Source: Kingella negevensis (GTDB lineage Bacteria > Pseudomonadota > Gammaproteobacteria > Burkholderiales > Neisseriaceae). Taken from it: 64,000 nucleotides of DNA. A model generated the notes under the pieces. The model saw only the letters and a program-made list of their open reading frames with translations. It searched no databases and was not told the DNA's origin. Of the stretch, positions 50,227 to 59,329 are shown piece by piece. The stretch covers positions 1,488,001 through 1,552,000 of the forward strand of contig NZ_CP123448.1 in the NCBI RefSeq assembly GCF_030177895.1. The letters are read 5' to 3'. Position 1 is the stretch's first letter, and every line of letters begins with the position of its first letter. A program made the position numbers and the translations under genes.

Positions 50227-50799
50227 ATGAACGAAATATTCAACGTCTTTCTAAAAGAAAACAGCCGCGCCACGCACGACAGCGTGGACGAACTCGTGAT
50301 GTCCGTCAAACCCTTTGACTCCAAAGAAAACTACATCAAATTTTTGCAACTACAAGCCATTTTTCATCGCATTGTAGACAAAATTTACAAAGACCCAACC
50401 CTCAACCAAAAAATCCCCAACCTCGCCGAATTAGCCCGTTACGATGCCGTTTGCCAAGATTTGCAAGACTTAAACGCGCAAGAAAAAACCGTATCGCTCG
50501 CCATTCCACAGCCTGAAGGCTTGGCAACATTGGGCTGGTTATACTGCGCAGAAGGCTCAAACGTTGGCGCAGCGTTTTTGTATAAAGACGCGCAAAACAA
50601 TCTCGGTTTTACTAGCGAACACGGCGCGCGCCACTTAGCCGCTCATTCCGAAGGTCGCGGCAAACACTGGCGCGGTTTTGCCGAACAAATGAACCAGCTC
50701 AACGTGCCGCGTGAAGATTGGGATACCGTTTTGCAAGGGTCGTTGGACGCATTCGCGTTTTACAAAAAATTGGTTCGTGAGATTTTTGAATTAAGCTGA
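50227..50799 (+). CDS. hemO: Biliverdin-producing heme oxygenase
   Basis: A 190-residue cytoplasmic enzyme that opens heme to release iron. The family pattern is visible: a proximal-ligand His in SRATHDSVDELVM (near residue 17), a distal Gly-rich helix in GWLYCAEGSNVGAAFLYKDA, and normal length. AACAGGAGAATCC precedes the ATG. It lies 134 bp after the hmbR-like gene and very likely works with it in iron acquisition. A DUS terminator follows. Confidence 0.92.
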   Translation: MNEIFNVFLKENSRATHDSVDELVMSVKPFDSKENYIKFLQLQAIFHRIVDKIYKDPTLNQKIPNLAELARYDAVCQDLQDLNAQEKTVSLAIPQPEGLATLGWLYCAEGSNVGAAFLYKDAQNNLGFTSEHGARHLAAHSEGRGKHWRGFAEQMNQLNVPREDWDTVLQGSLDAFAFYKKLVREIFELS

Positions 50800-50806
50800 A
50801 CCACAT

Positions 50807-50842
50807 AAAAAAGCAGCCTGAAAAGTTTTCAGGCTGCTTTTT
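50807..50842. terminator. Bidirectional DUS-hairpin terminator
   Basis: AAAAAGCAGCCTGAAAA and TTTTCAGGCTGCTTTTT lie between hemO and convergent waaC. Confidence 0.85.
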
Positions 50843-50843
50843 A

Positions 50844-51821
50844 TTATCGCACATCAAAATTTTTCAGGCTGCGTTGCACTGCCGCAAACACATCATCAAC
50901 GCTCGGACTCAATCCAACGCCGCCTAAATTCACTGCCCAATTGCTCGTCTGCACCCCCGTTTTCACAGGGTTGCTGTCCGTATAAATCCCCACCAACGGA
51001 CGATTAACCGCATTCGCTAAATGCAACAAACCCGTATCCACGCCCACCACCGCGCGCGCATTCGCCAACATCGCCGCCGCCTGAAGCAAATTCAATTTCG
51101 GGCAAACCTGCGCGAACGGCAAGCGCACCGAAATCGCAATCGCCCGTTGCTGTTCCGTTTCGTTGCCCCACGGCAGCAACACAGGCAAACCGTCCGTTTC
51201 ATGCAAACGCGTGAGCAGCGAAACCCAATTTTCCACCGCCCACAATTTGCTATCGCGACTGGTTGCGTGCAAAGCCACATGATAACGCGCTGGCAAATCT
51301 TTCAGGCTGCCTGAAACGGTTTCAGGCACAACCACGCCAAAATCAGGCACCCCGTCCACCGCGTAACCAAACGCTTGCGCGAATAATTGACGATTGCGCC
51401 ACACCGCGTCTTCGCCTTTTCTCACGGGGAATTTTTGTGCGTAAAACATCGCTGCCATCGGTTCACGCGCAGACTGTTTGTTCAAACCCCACACGGGCGC
51501 GGAGGCGAATTTGGCAAACGCGGCGGATTTAATCAAGCCTTGGCTGTCCAAAACATTGTCGTATTGCTGCACCAATAAATTGGCTTTCAGGCTGCCGATT
51601 GTTTGCCAAGTCGCAGCCTGAAAAATCTGTTTGCGCCATTGTCGCCAACGCATTTCGTGGACATGTTTCACAAAGGGGTGCAATCGGGCGATGTCGGCGA
51701 AACTGGCTTCGCACAGCCAATGTAGTTCTACATCGGGACGATGTTGGGCTAGGTCGGTAATGGCGGGTAGGGTGTGGATTAAGTCGCCCATGCTGGATAG
51801 GCGGACAAGTAGTGTTTTCAT
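50844..51821 (-). CDS. waaC: ADP-heptose:LPS heptosyltransferase I
   Basis: A 325-residue GT9 enzyme that adds the first heptose to Kdo in the LPS/LOS inner core on the cytoplasmic face. Landmarks: MKTLLVRLSSMGDLIHTLPA at the start, VLDSQGLIKSA, LHATSRDSKLW, LPWGNETEQQRA and AVVGVDTGLLHLANAVNRPL. Length fits WaaC. It is transcribed from the right, 29 bp after a second glycosyltransferase gene, so the two may form a surface-glycan unit. Confidence 0.93.
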   Translation of the reverse strand: MKTLLVRLSSMGDLIHTLPAITDLAQHRPDVELHWLCEASFADIARLHPFVKHVHEMRWRQWRKQIFQAATWQTIGSLKANLLVQQYDNVLDSQGLIKSAAFAKFASAPVWGLNKQSAREPMAAMFYAQKFPVRKGEDAVWRNRQLFAQAFGYAVDGVPDFGVVVPETVSGSLKDLPARYHVALHATSRDSKLWAVENWVSLLTRLHETDGLPVLLPWGNETEQQRAIAISVRLPFAQVCPKLNLLQAAAMLANARAVVGVDTGLLHLANAVNRPLVGIYTDSNPVKTGVQTSNWAVNLGGVGLSPSVDDVFAAVQRSLKNFDVR

Positions 51822-51850
51822 GTTTTAGATTGGCAATAAATGGGTAGTTT

Positions 51851-52612
51851 TCAGGCTGCGTTTTTACAAGACAATTCTGGCGATACGTGAATATTCGGGT
51901 CGTATTCTTTGCGCTCTTGATACAGTTGTAGGTAATTATTTGTTCCTTTGGCACCAAACGCGCTTAAATCACCACCCATGTTTTCGCCTTTGTGCAGGGC
52001 AAACAAAAAGCCATCATGGAACACATAACCGCGATTCTTACGTGGGTGTGTGGGCGTTAAATCCATGAATGAGCCTGTGAGTATGCGGTGATTTGCGCCT
52101 TCTTGCGCTAAGATATGACCGAGCGCGACGGGGCCTGTTGCGGCTAATGTGGTGCGACCTCGGATTTCGTGCGAGATGTTGTAGCACACGTAATCAATCA
52201 GTTTTTCTAAAATGGGGCTGCCTGCTTTGGCATACAAAATGCCGTTGCAATAGGCAACGGGAATGCCTTGCTGATGAAACAAATCCATAAAGGCAATCAT
52301 GTCGATGTTGTCATCAATGCGATTAACGGGATTGATGACGCGTGTGGAAATATCAAAATACCAGCCACCCAGTTTGTATAGCAATAAATACCGCGCCAAA
52401 TCTGCTTTAAACGCGTATGGCACCAGTTTATCAAATGCTTTGAGCATTTCTGCACCATAGTTTTGCATAATCCATTCGCGTAACGTTTCTTTAAAATAAA
52501 TTACATGCTGCGTGTGTTGCACATTTTGGTTCACGCTTTGAACGGCTTGATTGAGGGCGGCAGGTAGTTGCCCTGCGGGTTCGTCGCTGATATAAATTTG
52601 ATGGATATACAT
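51851..52612 (-). CDS. GT32/capsule-type glycosyltransferase
   Basis: A 253-residue protein resembling sugar transferases with the OCH1-like Gly_transf_sug region: AFKADLARYLLLYKLGGWYF at residues about 88-107. In most relatives this is followed by a DxD metal motif; here it reads FDISTRV, so the second Asp is replaced by Ser. Later conserved parts include TGPVALGHIL. No signal peptide is seen. The donor and acceptor are unknown; the neighbour waaC suggests LOS or another surface glycan. The C-terminus CKNAA and the TGA stop come from a DUS. Confidence 0.78.
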   Translation of the reverse strand: MYIHQIYISDEPAGQLPAALNQAVQSVNQNVQHTQHVIYFKETLREWIMQNYGAEMLKAFDKLVPYAFKADLARYLLLYKLGGWYFDISTRVINPVNRIDDNIDMIAFMDLFHQQGIPVAYCNGILYAKAGSPILEKLIDYVCYNISHEIRGRTTLAATGPVALGHILAQEGANHRILTGSFMDLTPTHPRKNRGYVFHDGFLFALHKGENMGGDLSAFGAKGTNNYLQLYQERKEYDPNIHVSPELSCKNAA

Positions 52613-52674
52613 TGCTTTTCTCTGGTAAACATTTTTTCAGGCTGCGTTAAATCTTTAACGCAGCCTGAAAATTA

Positions 52675-53235
52675 TTAAAACCCGCGAGGATTGTCTTTTA
52701 AAAACGCTGTTTCTTCTGATGTGTTTTTGCGACCCAGCGCCTGATTGCGGTGCGGATAACGTCCAAAGCGTTCCAAAACAGCTTTATGACGCAGTGCAAA
52801 TTCCAAAGTCCCTGCTGAAGTATATTTGGCAAACAAGCGCGTGGCTTGTTCGTGTACTTTCAAACTTTCGCTGTGCATAAACGGCAAAATGGCAAATTGT
52901 TTGTATTCCGCCACCATGAATTTGAACTCTTCGTCTTTCACAATTTCTTGTGCCAAAATCAATGCCATGCCGTCTTGAGTATACGCGCGCGCAGAGTTGC
53001 GAAATAAGTTGCGTGAGAATTGGTCTAGCACAATAATTTCTGCCAAGCGTCCGTACATGGTTTCACGCCATTCAAATAGTTCGCCTGCGATTGCTGCTTT
53101 CCACACGTCTTCAAAATTGGTGCGCACTAAATCATCAAAATCAGCGTCGTGTTTAAACCAATTTGGTTTCACAGATTCATCAAACCAGAAATCTAAAATT
53201 TGTTGTGCTTCCACTAGATATTCCTTTTTATTCAA
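52675..53235 (-). CDS. DUF924-family protein
   Basis: A 186-residue cytoplasmic protein with the family's typical segments: ILDFWFDESVKPNWFKHDAD, IVLDQFSRNLFRNSARAYTQ, a central FMVAEYKQFAILPFMHSE and the ending ERFGRYPHRNQALGRKNTSE. The fold is helical and TPR-like; the function is unknown. It lies upstream of the two glycosyltransferase genes on the minus strand, with a DUS between, and is divergent from hemL. Confidence 0.9.
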   Translation of the reverse strand: MNKKEYLVEAQQILDFWFDESVKPNWFKHDADFDDLVRTNFEDVWKAAIAGELFEWRETMYGRLAEIIVLDQFSRNLFRNSARAYTQDGMALILAQEIVKDEEFKFMVAEYKQFAILPFMHSESLKVHEQATRLFAKYTSAGTLEFALRHKAVLERFGRYPHRNQALGRKNTSEETAFLKDNPRGF

Positions 53236-53360
53236 GTTTTCACAATAAATACTATTTTACTGTTTCAGGCAGCCTGAAAACAGAGTTTGCACAAAATATA
53301 TTTTCAGGCAGCCTGAAATAAGCATTAAAATATTCTTTTTTCTACACAAAGGATATTCCC

Positions 53361-54644
53361 ATGACCAACCGCAACGAACAACTTTTCACTCGCGCCAAAA
53401 ACATTATCCCAGGCGGCGTAAACTCACCCGTTCGCGCATTTGGCAGCGTAGGCGGCGTACCCCGTTTCATCAAAAAAGCCCAAGGCGCATACGTTTGGGA
53501 CGAAAACGACCAACGCTATATTGACTACGTGGGTTCATGGGGTCCAGCCATTGTCGGACACGCACACCCTGAAGTATTAGAAGCCGTGCGCGAGGTAGCC
53601 TTGGACGGCTTATCATTCGGCGCACCGACTGAAGCCGAAATCATCATCGCCGAAGAAATCGCCAAAATCATGCCCAGCGTAGAGCGATTGCGCCTTGTCT
53701 CATCAGGCACAGAAGCCACCATGTCCGCCATTCGCCTCGCACGTGGCTACACCAATCGCGACAAAATCATCAAATTTGAAGGCTGCTACCACGGGCATTC
53801 CGACAGTTTGCTCGTGAAAGCAGGCAGCGGCATGCTCACATTCGGTAACCCAAGTTCCGCAGGCGTGCCAGCCGATTTCACCAAACACACCATCGTCTTG
53901 CCATACAACGACACAAGCAGCCTGAAAGAATGTTTTGCCCAATTTGGCGACCAAATCGCCTGCGTAATTTTAGAACCCGTTGCAGGCAACATGAATTTAG
54001 TCAAACCGACCACTGACTTTATCCAAACCCTGCGCCAAATCACCGAACAAAATGGCACAGTCTTGATTTACGATGAAGTGATGACAGGTTTCCGTGTGGC
54101 GTTGGGCGGCGCACAATCCATTCACGGCATCAAACCCGATTTAACCACCATGGGCAAAGTGATTGGCGGCGGTATGCCATTGGCAGCGTTTGGCGGCAAA
54201 AAAGAAATCATGGAATGTATTTCTCCACTGGGTGGCGTGTACCAAGCAGGCACATTGTCGGGCAACCCCGTTGCTGTAGCCGCAGGTTTGAAAACATTGG
54301 AAATTATCCAGCGCGAAGGTTTTTATGAAAACTTAACCGCGCGCACCGAACAGTTAATCAATGGCTTCAACCAAGCCGCGAAAAACGCGGGCGTTACGTT
54401 CTGCGCCGACAGCATTGGCGGCATGTTCGGCTTGTATTTTGCCGATACATTCCCAAGCACTTACGTAGACATGGCAGCCAGCAATGTAGGCGCGTTCAAG
54501 CAATTCTTCCACGGTATGTTAGACAACGGTGTAGCATTTGGTCCATCAGCTTATGAAGCTGCGTTTATGTCTGCCGCGCACACCCCAGAATTGATTGACG
54601 AAACAATTAACATTGCAGAAAAAGTGTTTTTCTCAATGAAATAA
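53361..54644 (+). CDS. hemL: Glutamate-1-semialdehyde 2,1-aminomutase
   Basis: A 427-residue PLP enzyme that makes 5-aminolevulinate in the C5 heme pathway. Landmarks: [70 protein letters not shown] and the PLP-lysine in [18 protein letters not shown]. Length is normal. A DUS at about 53305-53318 stands 12 nt before TATTCT (53331), the likely -10, and AAAGGATATTCCC precedes the ATG. It supplies endogenous heme alongside the heme-uptake genes nearby. Confidence 0.96.
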   Translation: MTNRNEQLFTRAKNIIPGGVNSPVRAFGSVGGVPRFIKKAQGAYVWDENDQRYIDYVGSWGPAIVGHAHPEVLEAVREVALDGLSFGAPTEAEIIIAEEIAKIMPSVERLRLVSSGTEATMSAIRLARGYTNRDKIIKFEGCYHGHSDSLLVKAGSGMLTFGNPSSAGVPADFTKHTIVLPYNDTSSLKECFAQFGDQIACVILEPVAGNMNLVKPTTDFIQTLRQITEQNGTVLIYDEVMTGFRVALGGAQSIHGIKPDLTTMGKVIGGGMPLAAFGGKKEIMECISPLGGVYQAGTLSGNPVAVAAGLKTLEIIQREGFYENLTARTEQLINGFNQAAKNAGVTFCADSIGGMFGLYFADTFPSTYVDMAASNVGAFKQFFHGMLDNGVAFGPSAYEAAFMSAAHTPELIDETINIAEKVFFSMK

Positions 54645-54734
54645 GGTTTTCAGGCTGCAAAGGGGTATAATTCGCCCCTTATTTTTCAGGCAGCCTGAAA
54701 AAATTTTTAACCACATCAACAAGGAAACTTCAAA

Positions 54735-55286
54735 ATGGCAAAAAACATCGCCGTATTTATTGGTAGCGCAAGCAGCACATCATTCAGTCGCGTAGCAGTG
54801 GAATACTTGAAAAAAATCGCCCCAGCAAGCATCGAATTGAACATCGTACAAATCGACGACTTGCCATTGTATAACCGCGATTTGGACGAAAACAGTCCAG
54901 CTTCTTATGAACGCGTACGCGCAGCAGTAGCCGCAGCAGATGGTGTATTGTGGGTTTCTCCAGAACACAACGGCGCATTGTCAGCTTCATTGAAAAACGT
55001 GATTGACGTGGTTTCACGCCCAATGGGCCAAAGCAAATGGGTGGGCAAACCTTTGGGTATCGTAACCGTTGCCGCAGGTATGGCAGCAGGTGTTCGCGTG
55101 GCAGACCAGTTGCGTGTGATTGCTTCAGGTCCGTTCATCAATATGCCTGTTTACTCACAAAACGCATCAGTTGGCGGCTTGTTCGGCGGCGTATTCAACG
55201 AACAAGGTGATGTAACGATTGAGCCAGTTAAAGTGATGTTGCAAAGCTTTATTGATGGTTATGCTGAATTTGTTGCTAAATTCTAA
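54735..55286 (+). CDS. NAD(P)H-dependent FMN reductase family
   Basis: A 183-residue flavodoxin-fold reductase. FMN-phosphate loop GSASSTSFSRVAVEYL at the start; the family motif VSPEHNGALSASLKNVIDVV near residue 77, which matches the P-E-Y/H-N-G..LKN-A/V-IDW pattern of azoreductase/chromate-reductase-like enzymes. AAGGAAACTTC precedes the ATG. A TATAAT at 54666 lies about 70 bp upstream, followed by a DUS. The physiological substrate cannot be read from the sequence. A DUS terminator follows. Confidence 0.9.
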   Translation: MAKNIAVFIGSASSTSFSRVAVEYLKKIAPASIELNIVQIDDLPLYNRDLDENSPASYERVRAAVAAADGVLWVSPEHNGALSASLKNVIDVVSRPMGQSKWVGKPLGIVTVAAGMAAGVRVADQLRVIASGPFINMPVYSQNASVGGLFGGVFNEQGDVTIEPVKVMLQSFIDGYAEFVAKF

Positions 55287-55293
55287 TGATTAG

Positions 55294-55328
55294 AACGCAG
55301 CCTGAAAGTGTTTTTCAGGCTGCGTTTT
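55294..55328 (+). terminator. DUS-hairpin terminator
   Basis: AACGCAGCCTGAAA and TTTCAGGCTGCGTT, followed by a T run, end the reductase transcript. Confidence 0.85.
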
Positions 55329-55429
55329 TTTAATTAAATTTATTTGCAATACAAAAAGATACAAATAAACACAAAATTAACCATTTACACGCAGCCTGAA
55401 ACTCCCTATAATTCTCCAATTCAACATCT

Positions 55430-55514
55430 GCCCAGGTGGCGAAATTGGTAGACGCAGGGGACTCAAAATCCCCCGCCGCAAGGTGTGTCGGTTCGAGTCC
55501 GACCCTGGGCACCA
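55430..55514 (+). tRNA. tRNA-Leu (CAA)
   Basis: An 85-nt class II tRNA with acceptor GCCCAGG/CCTGGGC, a long variable arm (CGCCGCAAGGTGT region), anticodon loop CTCAAAA giving anticodon CAA, T arm GGTTCGAGTCC and an encoded CCA. A TATAAT at 55407-55412 is 5 nt after a DUS and 18 nt before the tRNA. Confidence 0.95.
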
Positions 55515-55520
55515 AACATT

Positions 55521-55551
55521 AAAACCCTGTTCAAACCGAACAGGGTTTTTT
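55521..55551 (+). terminator. Terminator after tRNA-Leu
   Basis: AAAACCCTGTTC and GAACAGGGTTTTTT pair across a 5-nt loop. Confidence 0.88.
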
Positions 55552-55577
55552 CATATCCATTTTTGGAACGCAAACCT

Positions 55578-56510
55578 ATGGAAACCACCTACCTACTCGC
55601 CAGTAAAATCGCCGAACTCACCCTCATCGTGCTTATGGGCGCAACGCTAGTCAAATGCAAACTGCTGCAATCCGAAAACAGCTACCCACTCTCCATCATT
55701 GCCCTGTATCTCATTAGTCCGTCCGTGATGATTCACGCTTTCCAAATCGACTACACGCCTGAAATCGCCCAAGGCTTATGGCTATCGCTCAAACTCGCCG
55801 TGATGTTCCACATCTTGCTCATCATACTCGGCAAACTCTTCAAAAAACTGTTCAAACTAGACGCGCTCGAACAAGCCGCCACCGTTTACAGCAATTCAGG
55901 CAATCTCATCATACCGCTTGTAACCGCCATTTTCGGGCAACAATGGGTCATTTACACCAGCGGTTTCATCATCGTGCAAACCTTTTTATTTTGGACGCAC
56001 TTGCGACTGCTCATCAGCGGCAGCGGCAAATTATCGTGGAAAACCATACTCACCAACATCAATATACTTTCCATGCTCTTCGGCATTCTGTTGTTCGCGC
56101 TACAAATCAAACTACCACGTATTGTGGACGGCACACTCAGCACAGTCGGCAGCATGATTGGACCTGTTGCCATGCTGATTGCAGGCATGCTGATTGGCTC
56201 GCTGCCGCTTAAATCCATTTTGCTGTCTGCGCGGATTTACCTTGTCGCATTTTTGCGGTTGGTTCTGGTGCCGCTGATTTTGCTCGGTGTCGTGAAATTA
56301 AGCGGATTCGCGCAACAGGACACCATTAGCCACACCGTTGTTCTGATTAGCTTTTTAGCGACCATTAGCCCAGCCGCCGCCACCGTTACCCAAATGGCGT
56401 TGGTGTATGGGCAAAACGCACAAAAAGCCAGCGCGATTTATGGCGTAACCACCTTGCTTTGCATTTTAACCATGCCGTTGGTTATCGCGTTGTATCAATG
56501 GATTATTTGA
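55578..56510 (+). CDS. AEC-family (auxin efflux carrier-type) transporter
   Basis: A 310-residue inner-membrane carrier with about 10 membrane segments. Family traits are the start (ASKIAELTLIVLMGATLVKC), the conserved SNSGNLIIPLVTAIFG near residue 100 and a related inverted second half ending with MPLVIALYQWII. I chose ATG 55578 after TTTTGGAACG; a longer frame would run through the tRNA and its terminator. Family members export or exchange organic acids; the substrate is unknown. Confidence 0.88.
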   Translation: METTYLLASKIAELTLIVLMGATLVKCKLLQSENSYPLSIIALYLISPSVMIHAFQIDYTPEIAQGLWLSLKLAVMFHILLIILGKLFKKLFKLDALEQAATVYSNSGNLIIPLVTAIFGQQWVIYTSGFIIVQTFLFWTHLRLLISGSGKLSWKTILTNINILSMLFGILLFALQIKLPRIVDGTLSTVGSMIGPVAMLIAGMLIGSLPLKSILLSARIYLVAFLRLVLVPLILLGVVKLSGFAQQDTISHTVVLISFLATISPAAATVTQMALVYGQNAQKASAIYGVTTLLCILTMPLVIALYQWII

Positions 56511-56540
56511 GTTTCAGGCTGCCTTTTGATGTATTTTCAG

Positions 56541-56569
56541 GCAGCCTGAAAACCATTTTCAGCTATAAT
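56541..56569 (+). promoter_or_regulatory. DUS plus TATAAT promoter for the RNase II-family gene
   Basis: GCAGCCTGAAA (56541-56551), 12 nt, then TATAAT (56564-56569), 34 bp before the start codon. The leader contains a run of ten A (56588-56597). Confidence 0.6.
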
Positions 56570-56602
56570 TCCCCACCTTTTTCATTCAAAAAAAAAACAA
56601 CC

Positions 56603-58456
56603 ATGAACCTATTTTACGAAGATTCAGGCAGCCTGAAAGTCGCCGCCATCGTCCAAAAAACCGACACCACCTACCAAGCCGACACCCAACATGGCAAGCG
56701 CGTCAAAATCAAAGCCGCCAGCGCGTTCATCGAATTTGACAGCAACATGGACGAATTCCTAACCAACGCCCAAACCGAAGCCGCCGACATCGACACCGAG
56801 CTGCTTTGGGAAAGCGTCGGCACAGAAGAATTTAGCGCAGAACACGCCGCCACAGAATACTTCGGCGACAAACCCAGCAAAATTCAACTCGCCGCCACCT
56901 ATATCGCCCTATATGCCGCGCCCATGTATTTCCACAAAAAAAACAAAGGCATCTTCAAAGCCGCGCCCGAAGACGTGCTAAAACAAGCCTTAGCCGCCAT
57001 CGAACGCAAAGCCCGACAAGAAGCCCAAATTCAAGCATGGGCAGACAACATGGTTTCAGGCAGCCTACCGAGCGAAATTGCCACCGATTTAGCCCAAATC
57101 CTGCACGCGCCCGACAAACAATCCCTAACCTACAAAGCTTACACCAAAGCTGCAGATGCGCTCAAACTCACGCCATACGAACTCGCCAAACACATCGGCG
57201 CAATCAAAGCCCTGCCCGATTACCTAATCCAACGCTTTGAATACAAAAACTTTCCCAAAGGCACAGGTTTCCCCAACATCGCTGCCCCAAAGCAGCCTGA
57301 AAACCTACCCCTAGCGGAAAACGTCCGCGCCTTTTCCATTGACGATTTAGAAACCACCGAAGTCGATGACGCACTATCCGTACAGGATTTAGGCAATGGC
57401 GCAAAACGAATCGGCATCCACATCGCCGCCCCATCGCTTGCCATAGAAGCCGACAGCGACATGGAAAAAAACATCTTCCAACGCCAAAGCACTGTTTACT
57501 ATCCCGCCAACAAAATCACCATGCTGCCTGAAAACTGGATAAGCACATTCAGTTTAGACCAAGGCGCAGCCCGACCCGCGTTCAGCGTGTATTTCAACGT
57601 ATCCGCAGAAGGCGAACTGTCCGCGCCCGAAAGCCGCATCGAACTCGTGCAGATAGAAACCAACCTGCGAATCCAAAACATCGAGCCATTTTTCAACAGC
57701 GAAACAGGCATCGGCAGCGCAGACGCACCGCAGTTCCCACATCACGCAGATTTAATTTACCTGCTGAACCTGTCCCACGAACTGCAAAAACGCCGCGACC
57801 GCTACGAAGCCGATGCACCGAAAAAATACGATTACGGCATCGATTTTGACGCAGACGGCAAAGTCAAAATCACACGCCGCGAGCGCGGTTCGCCGATAGA
57901 CACACTCGTCAGCGAAATGATGATTTTGGCGAACACCACATGGGCGCAAATGCTCGATGAACACGACATAAGTGGCTTATTCCGCGTACAACCGAGCGGA
58001 CGCGTGCGCATGAGTACCAAATCCGAACCGCACATCGGCATGAACGTGGCGCACTACGGCTGGTTCACATCGCCCCTGCGCCGCGCCTGCGATTACGTCA
58101 ATCAGAAGCAACTGCAAACGCTGCTGGAAAACCGTGAACCACGTTTCGCGACTAACGATTCTGCACTGTTTGCCGAGCTTGCCAGCTTTGAAAGTGCTTA
58201 TGCGGCGTATCGTGAGTTTCAAGATACGATGGAAAGCTATTGGTCTCTCGTTTGGCTGCAACAAGAAAATGTGCATGAAATCAAAGCCATGCTGCTGAAA
58301 GACGATTTGGTTCGCATTGACGGCTTGCCGTTGGTGGCGCGTTGCACGGGGATTCCCATGGAAATTGCGCCGAAATCTATGTTGAAGTTGGCGGTGAGTG
58401 AAGTGGATAGTGAGAAGCAGTTTGTTGCGTTGAAATATGTGAATGTGATTGCTTGA
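56603..58456 (+). CDS. RNase II-family 3'-5' exoribonuclease
   Basis: A 617-residue protein with an RNB catalytic domain. Landmarks: FSIDDLETTEVDDALSVQDL near residue 250 with the metal-binding Asp cluster, IGIHIAAPSL, RQSTVYYPANKITMLPE, SEMMILANTTWAQ and HYGWFTSPLRRACDYVNQ. It degrades single-stranded RNA in the cytoplasm. It is shorter than RNase R and lacks its long S1/basic tail, so it is nearer RNase II or the small RNB group. I chose ATG 56603, immediately before MNLFYEDSGSLK; the SGSLK is DUS-encoded. An upstream extension to 56459 overlaps the transporter gene and is unlikely. Confidence 0.88.
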   Translation: MNLFYEDSGSLKVAAIVQKTDTTYQADTQHGKRVKIKAASAFIEFDSNMDEFLTNAQTEAADIDTELLWESVGTEEFSAEHAATEYFGDKPSKIQLAATYIALYAAPMYFHKKNKGIFKAAPEDVLKQALAAIERKARQEAQIQAWADNMVSGSLPSEIATDLAQILHAPDKQSLTYKAYTKAADALKLTPYELAKHIGAIKALPDYLIQRFEYKNFPKGTGFPNIAAPKQPENLPLAENVRAFSIDDLETTEVDDALSVQDLGNGAKRIGIHIAAPSLAIEADSDMEKNIFQRQSTVYYPANKITMLPENWISTFSLDQGAARPAFSVYFNVSAEGELSAPESRIELVQIETNLRIQNIEPFFNSETGIGSADAPQFPHHADLIYLLNLSHELQKRRDRYEADAPKKYDYGIDFDADGKVKITRRERGSPIDTLVSEMMILANTTWAQMLDEHDISGLFRVQPSGRVRMSTKSEPHIGMNVAHYGWFTSPLRRACDYVNQKQLQTLLENREPRFATNDSALFAELASFESAYAAYREFQDTMESYWSLVWLQQENVHEIKAMLLKDDLVRIDGLPLVARCTGIPMEIAPKSMLKLAVSEVDSEKQFVALKYVNVIA

Positions 58457-58460
58457 TGAT

Positions 58461-58496
58461 AAAAAGCAGCCTGAAAACTTTTCAGGCTGCTTTTTG
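58461..58496 (+). terminator. DUS-hairpin terminator
   Basis: AAAAAGCAGCCTGAAAA and TTTTCAGGCTGCTTTTT end the ribonuclease transcript just before the IS. Confidence 0.85.
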
Positions 58497-58511
58497 TTAA
58501 GTAAAGATTAA

Positions 58512-59329
58512 GAACCCGTATTCACAAACAACTATTTGATAAATTTTAATATTTGTGAAATATACCCTAGTTTAACAAAATTTTCAGCAGATAAATTCGT
58601 CTGCTCAAAATCTTTTGCTAAACGTCGAGACCAACCTAACCATGCAAACGTTCGTTCTACAATCCAACGTTTGGGCAGAATATGCCAAGAAATATCTTGA
58701 ATTCTCTTTGAAATCTCAACAGTTAAACCCAATTGCTCTGATACTTCACGCTCAAATGTATTCCGATAACCTGCGTCCGCACAGAAACCTTTTAAACTCG
58801 GATAGGTCTCAAACGCTTTTTTTGCTACAAAAATACCTGCTTTTGTGTCATGAATATTGGCTGCATGAACCACAACAGACAATAGATTACCCAACGTATC
58901 AACAGCTATATGTCGCTTACGACCTTTGATTTTTTTACCTCCATCAAAACCTTTATCATGTGCGCTAGAAGCTGTTTTGACACTTTGTGAATCAAGAATG
59001 GCATAAGTTGGCATTGCTTGTTTTTGATGGATTAAACGTTTTTTTGAACCAATGCCAAAAGAATTCTATCCCATAAGCCTGATTGATTGGCTCTGCGATA
59101 GAAACTCCATACGGTTGAATAAGGTGGAAAATCATTGGGCAGCATACGCCATTGGCAACCTGTTTTGGTGATGTACAAAACGGCATTCACTAATTGACGT
59201 TTATCCCATTTGTAGTGGCGTAGCTGGTTAAAATATGGCTCAATCGCTTGCCATTGGGCATCTGTTAAGTCTGTTGGGTAGGATTTTCTAGTCATAAAGA
59301 TATTTTATCATTTTTGTGAATACAGGTTC
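58512..59329 (-). mobile_element. Complete IS5-family element (818 bp), second intact copy
   Basis: Ends GAACCCGTATTCACAAA and, inverted, TTTGTGAATACAGGTTC. It is flanked by TAA at 58509-58511 and 59330-59332, a clean 3-bp target duplication. Nearly identical to the copy at 11503-12320 but in the other orientation. It lies against the end of the truncated oxidoreductase gene. Confidence 0.95.
58532..59295 (-). CDS. IS5-family transposase, orfA/orfB joined by -1 frameshift
   Basis: orfA (59295 down to 59032, MTRKSYPTDLTDAQWQAIEP) and orfB (first ATG 59014, ending at 58532) are the same two frames as in the 11503-12320 copy, with the same A AAA AAC slip site. The DDE residues lie in ILDSQSVKT, FCADAGYR and VERTFAWLG. 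Both frames are intact. Confidence 0.9.

Noticed and set aside
56588..56597. A10 run before the RNase II-family gene as a phase-variation tract
   Set aside because: It lies in the leader and not in the coding region; an effect on expression is possible but nothing else supports it.
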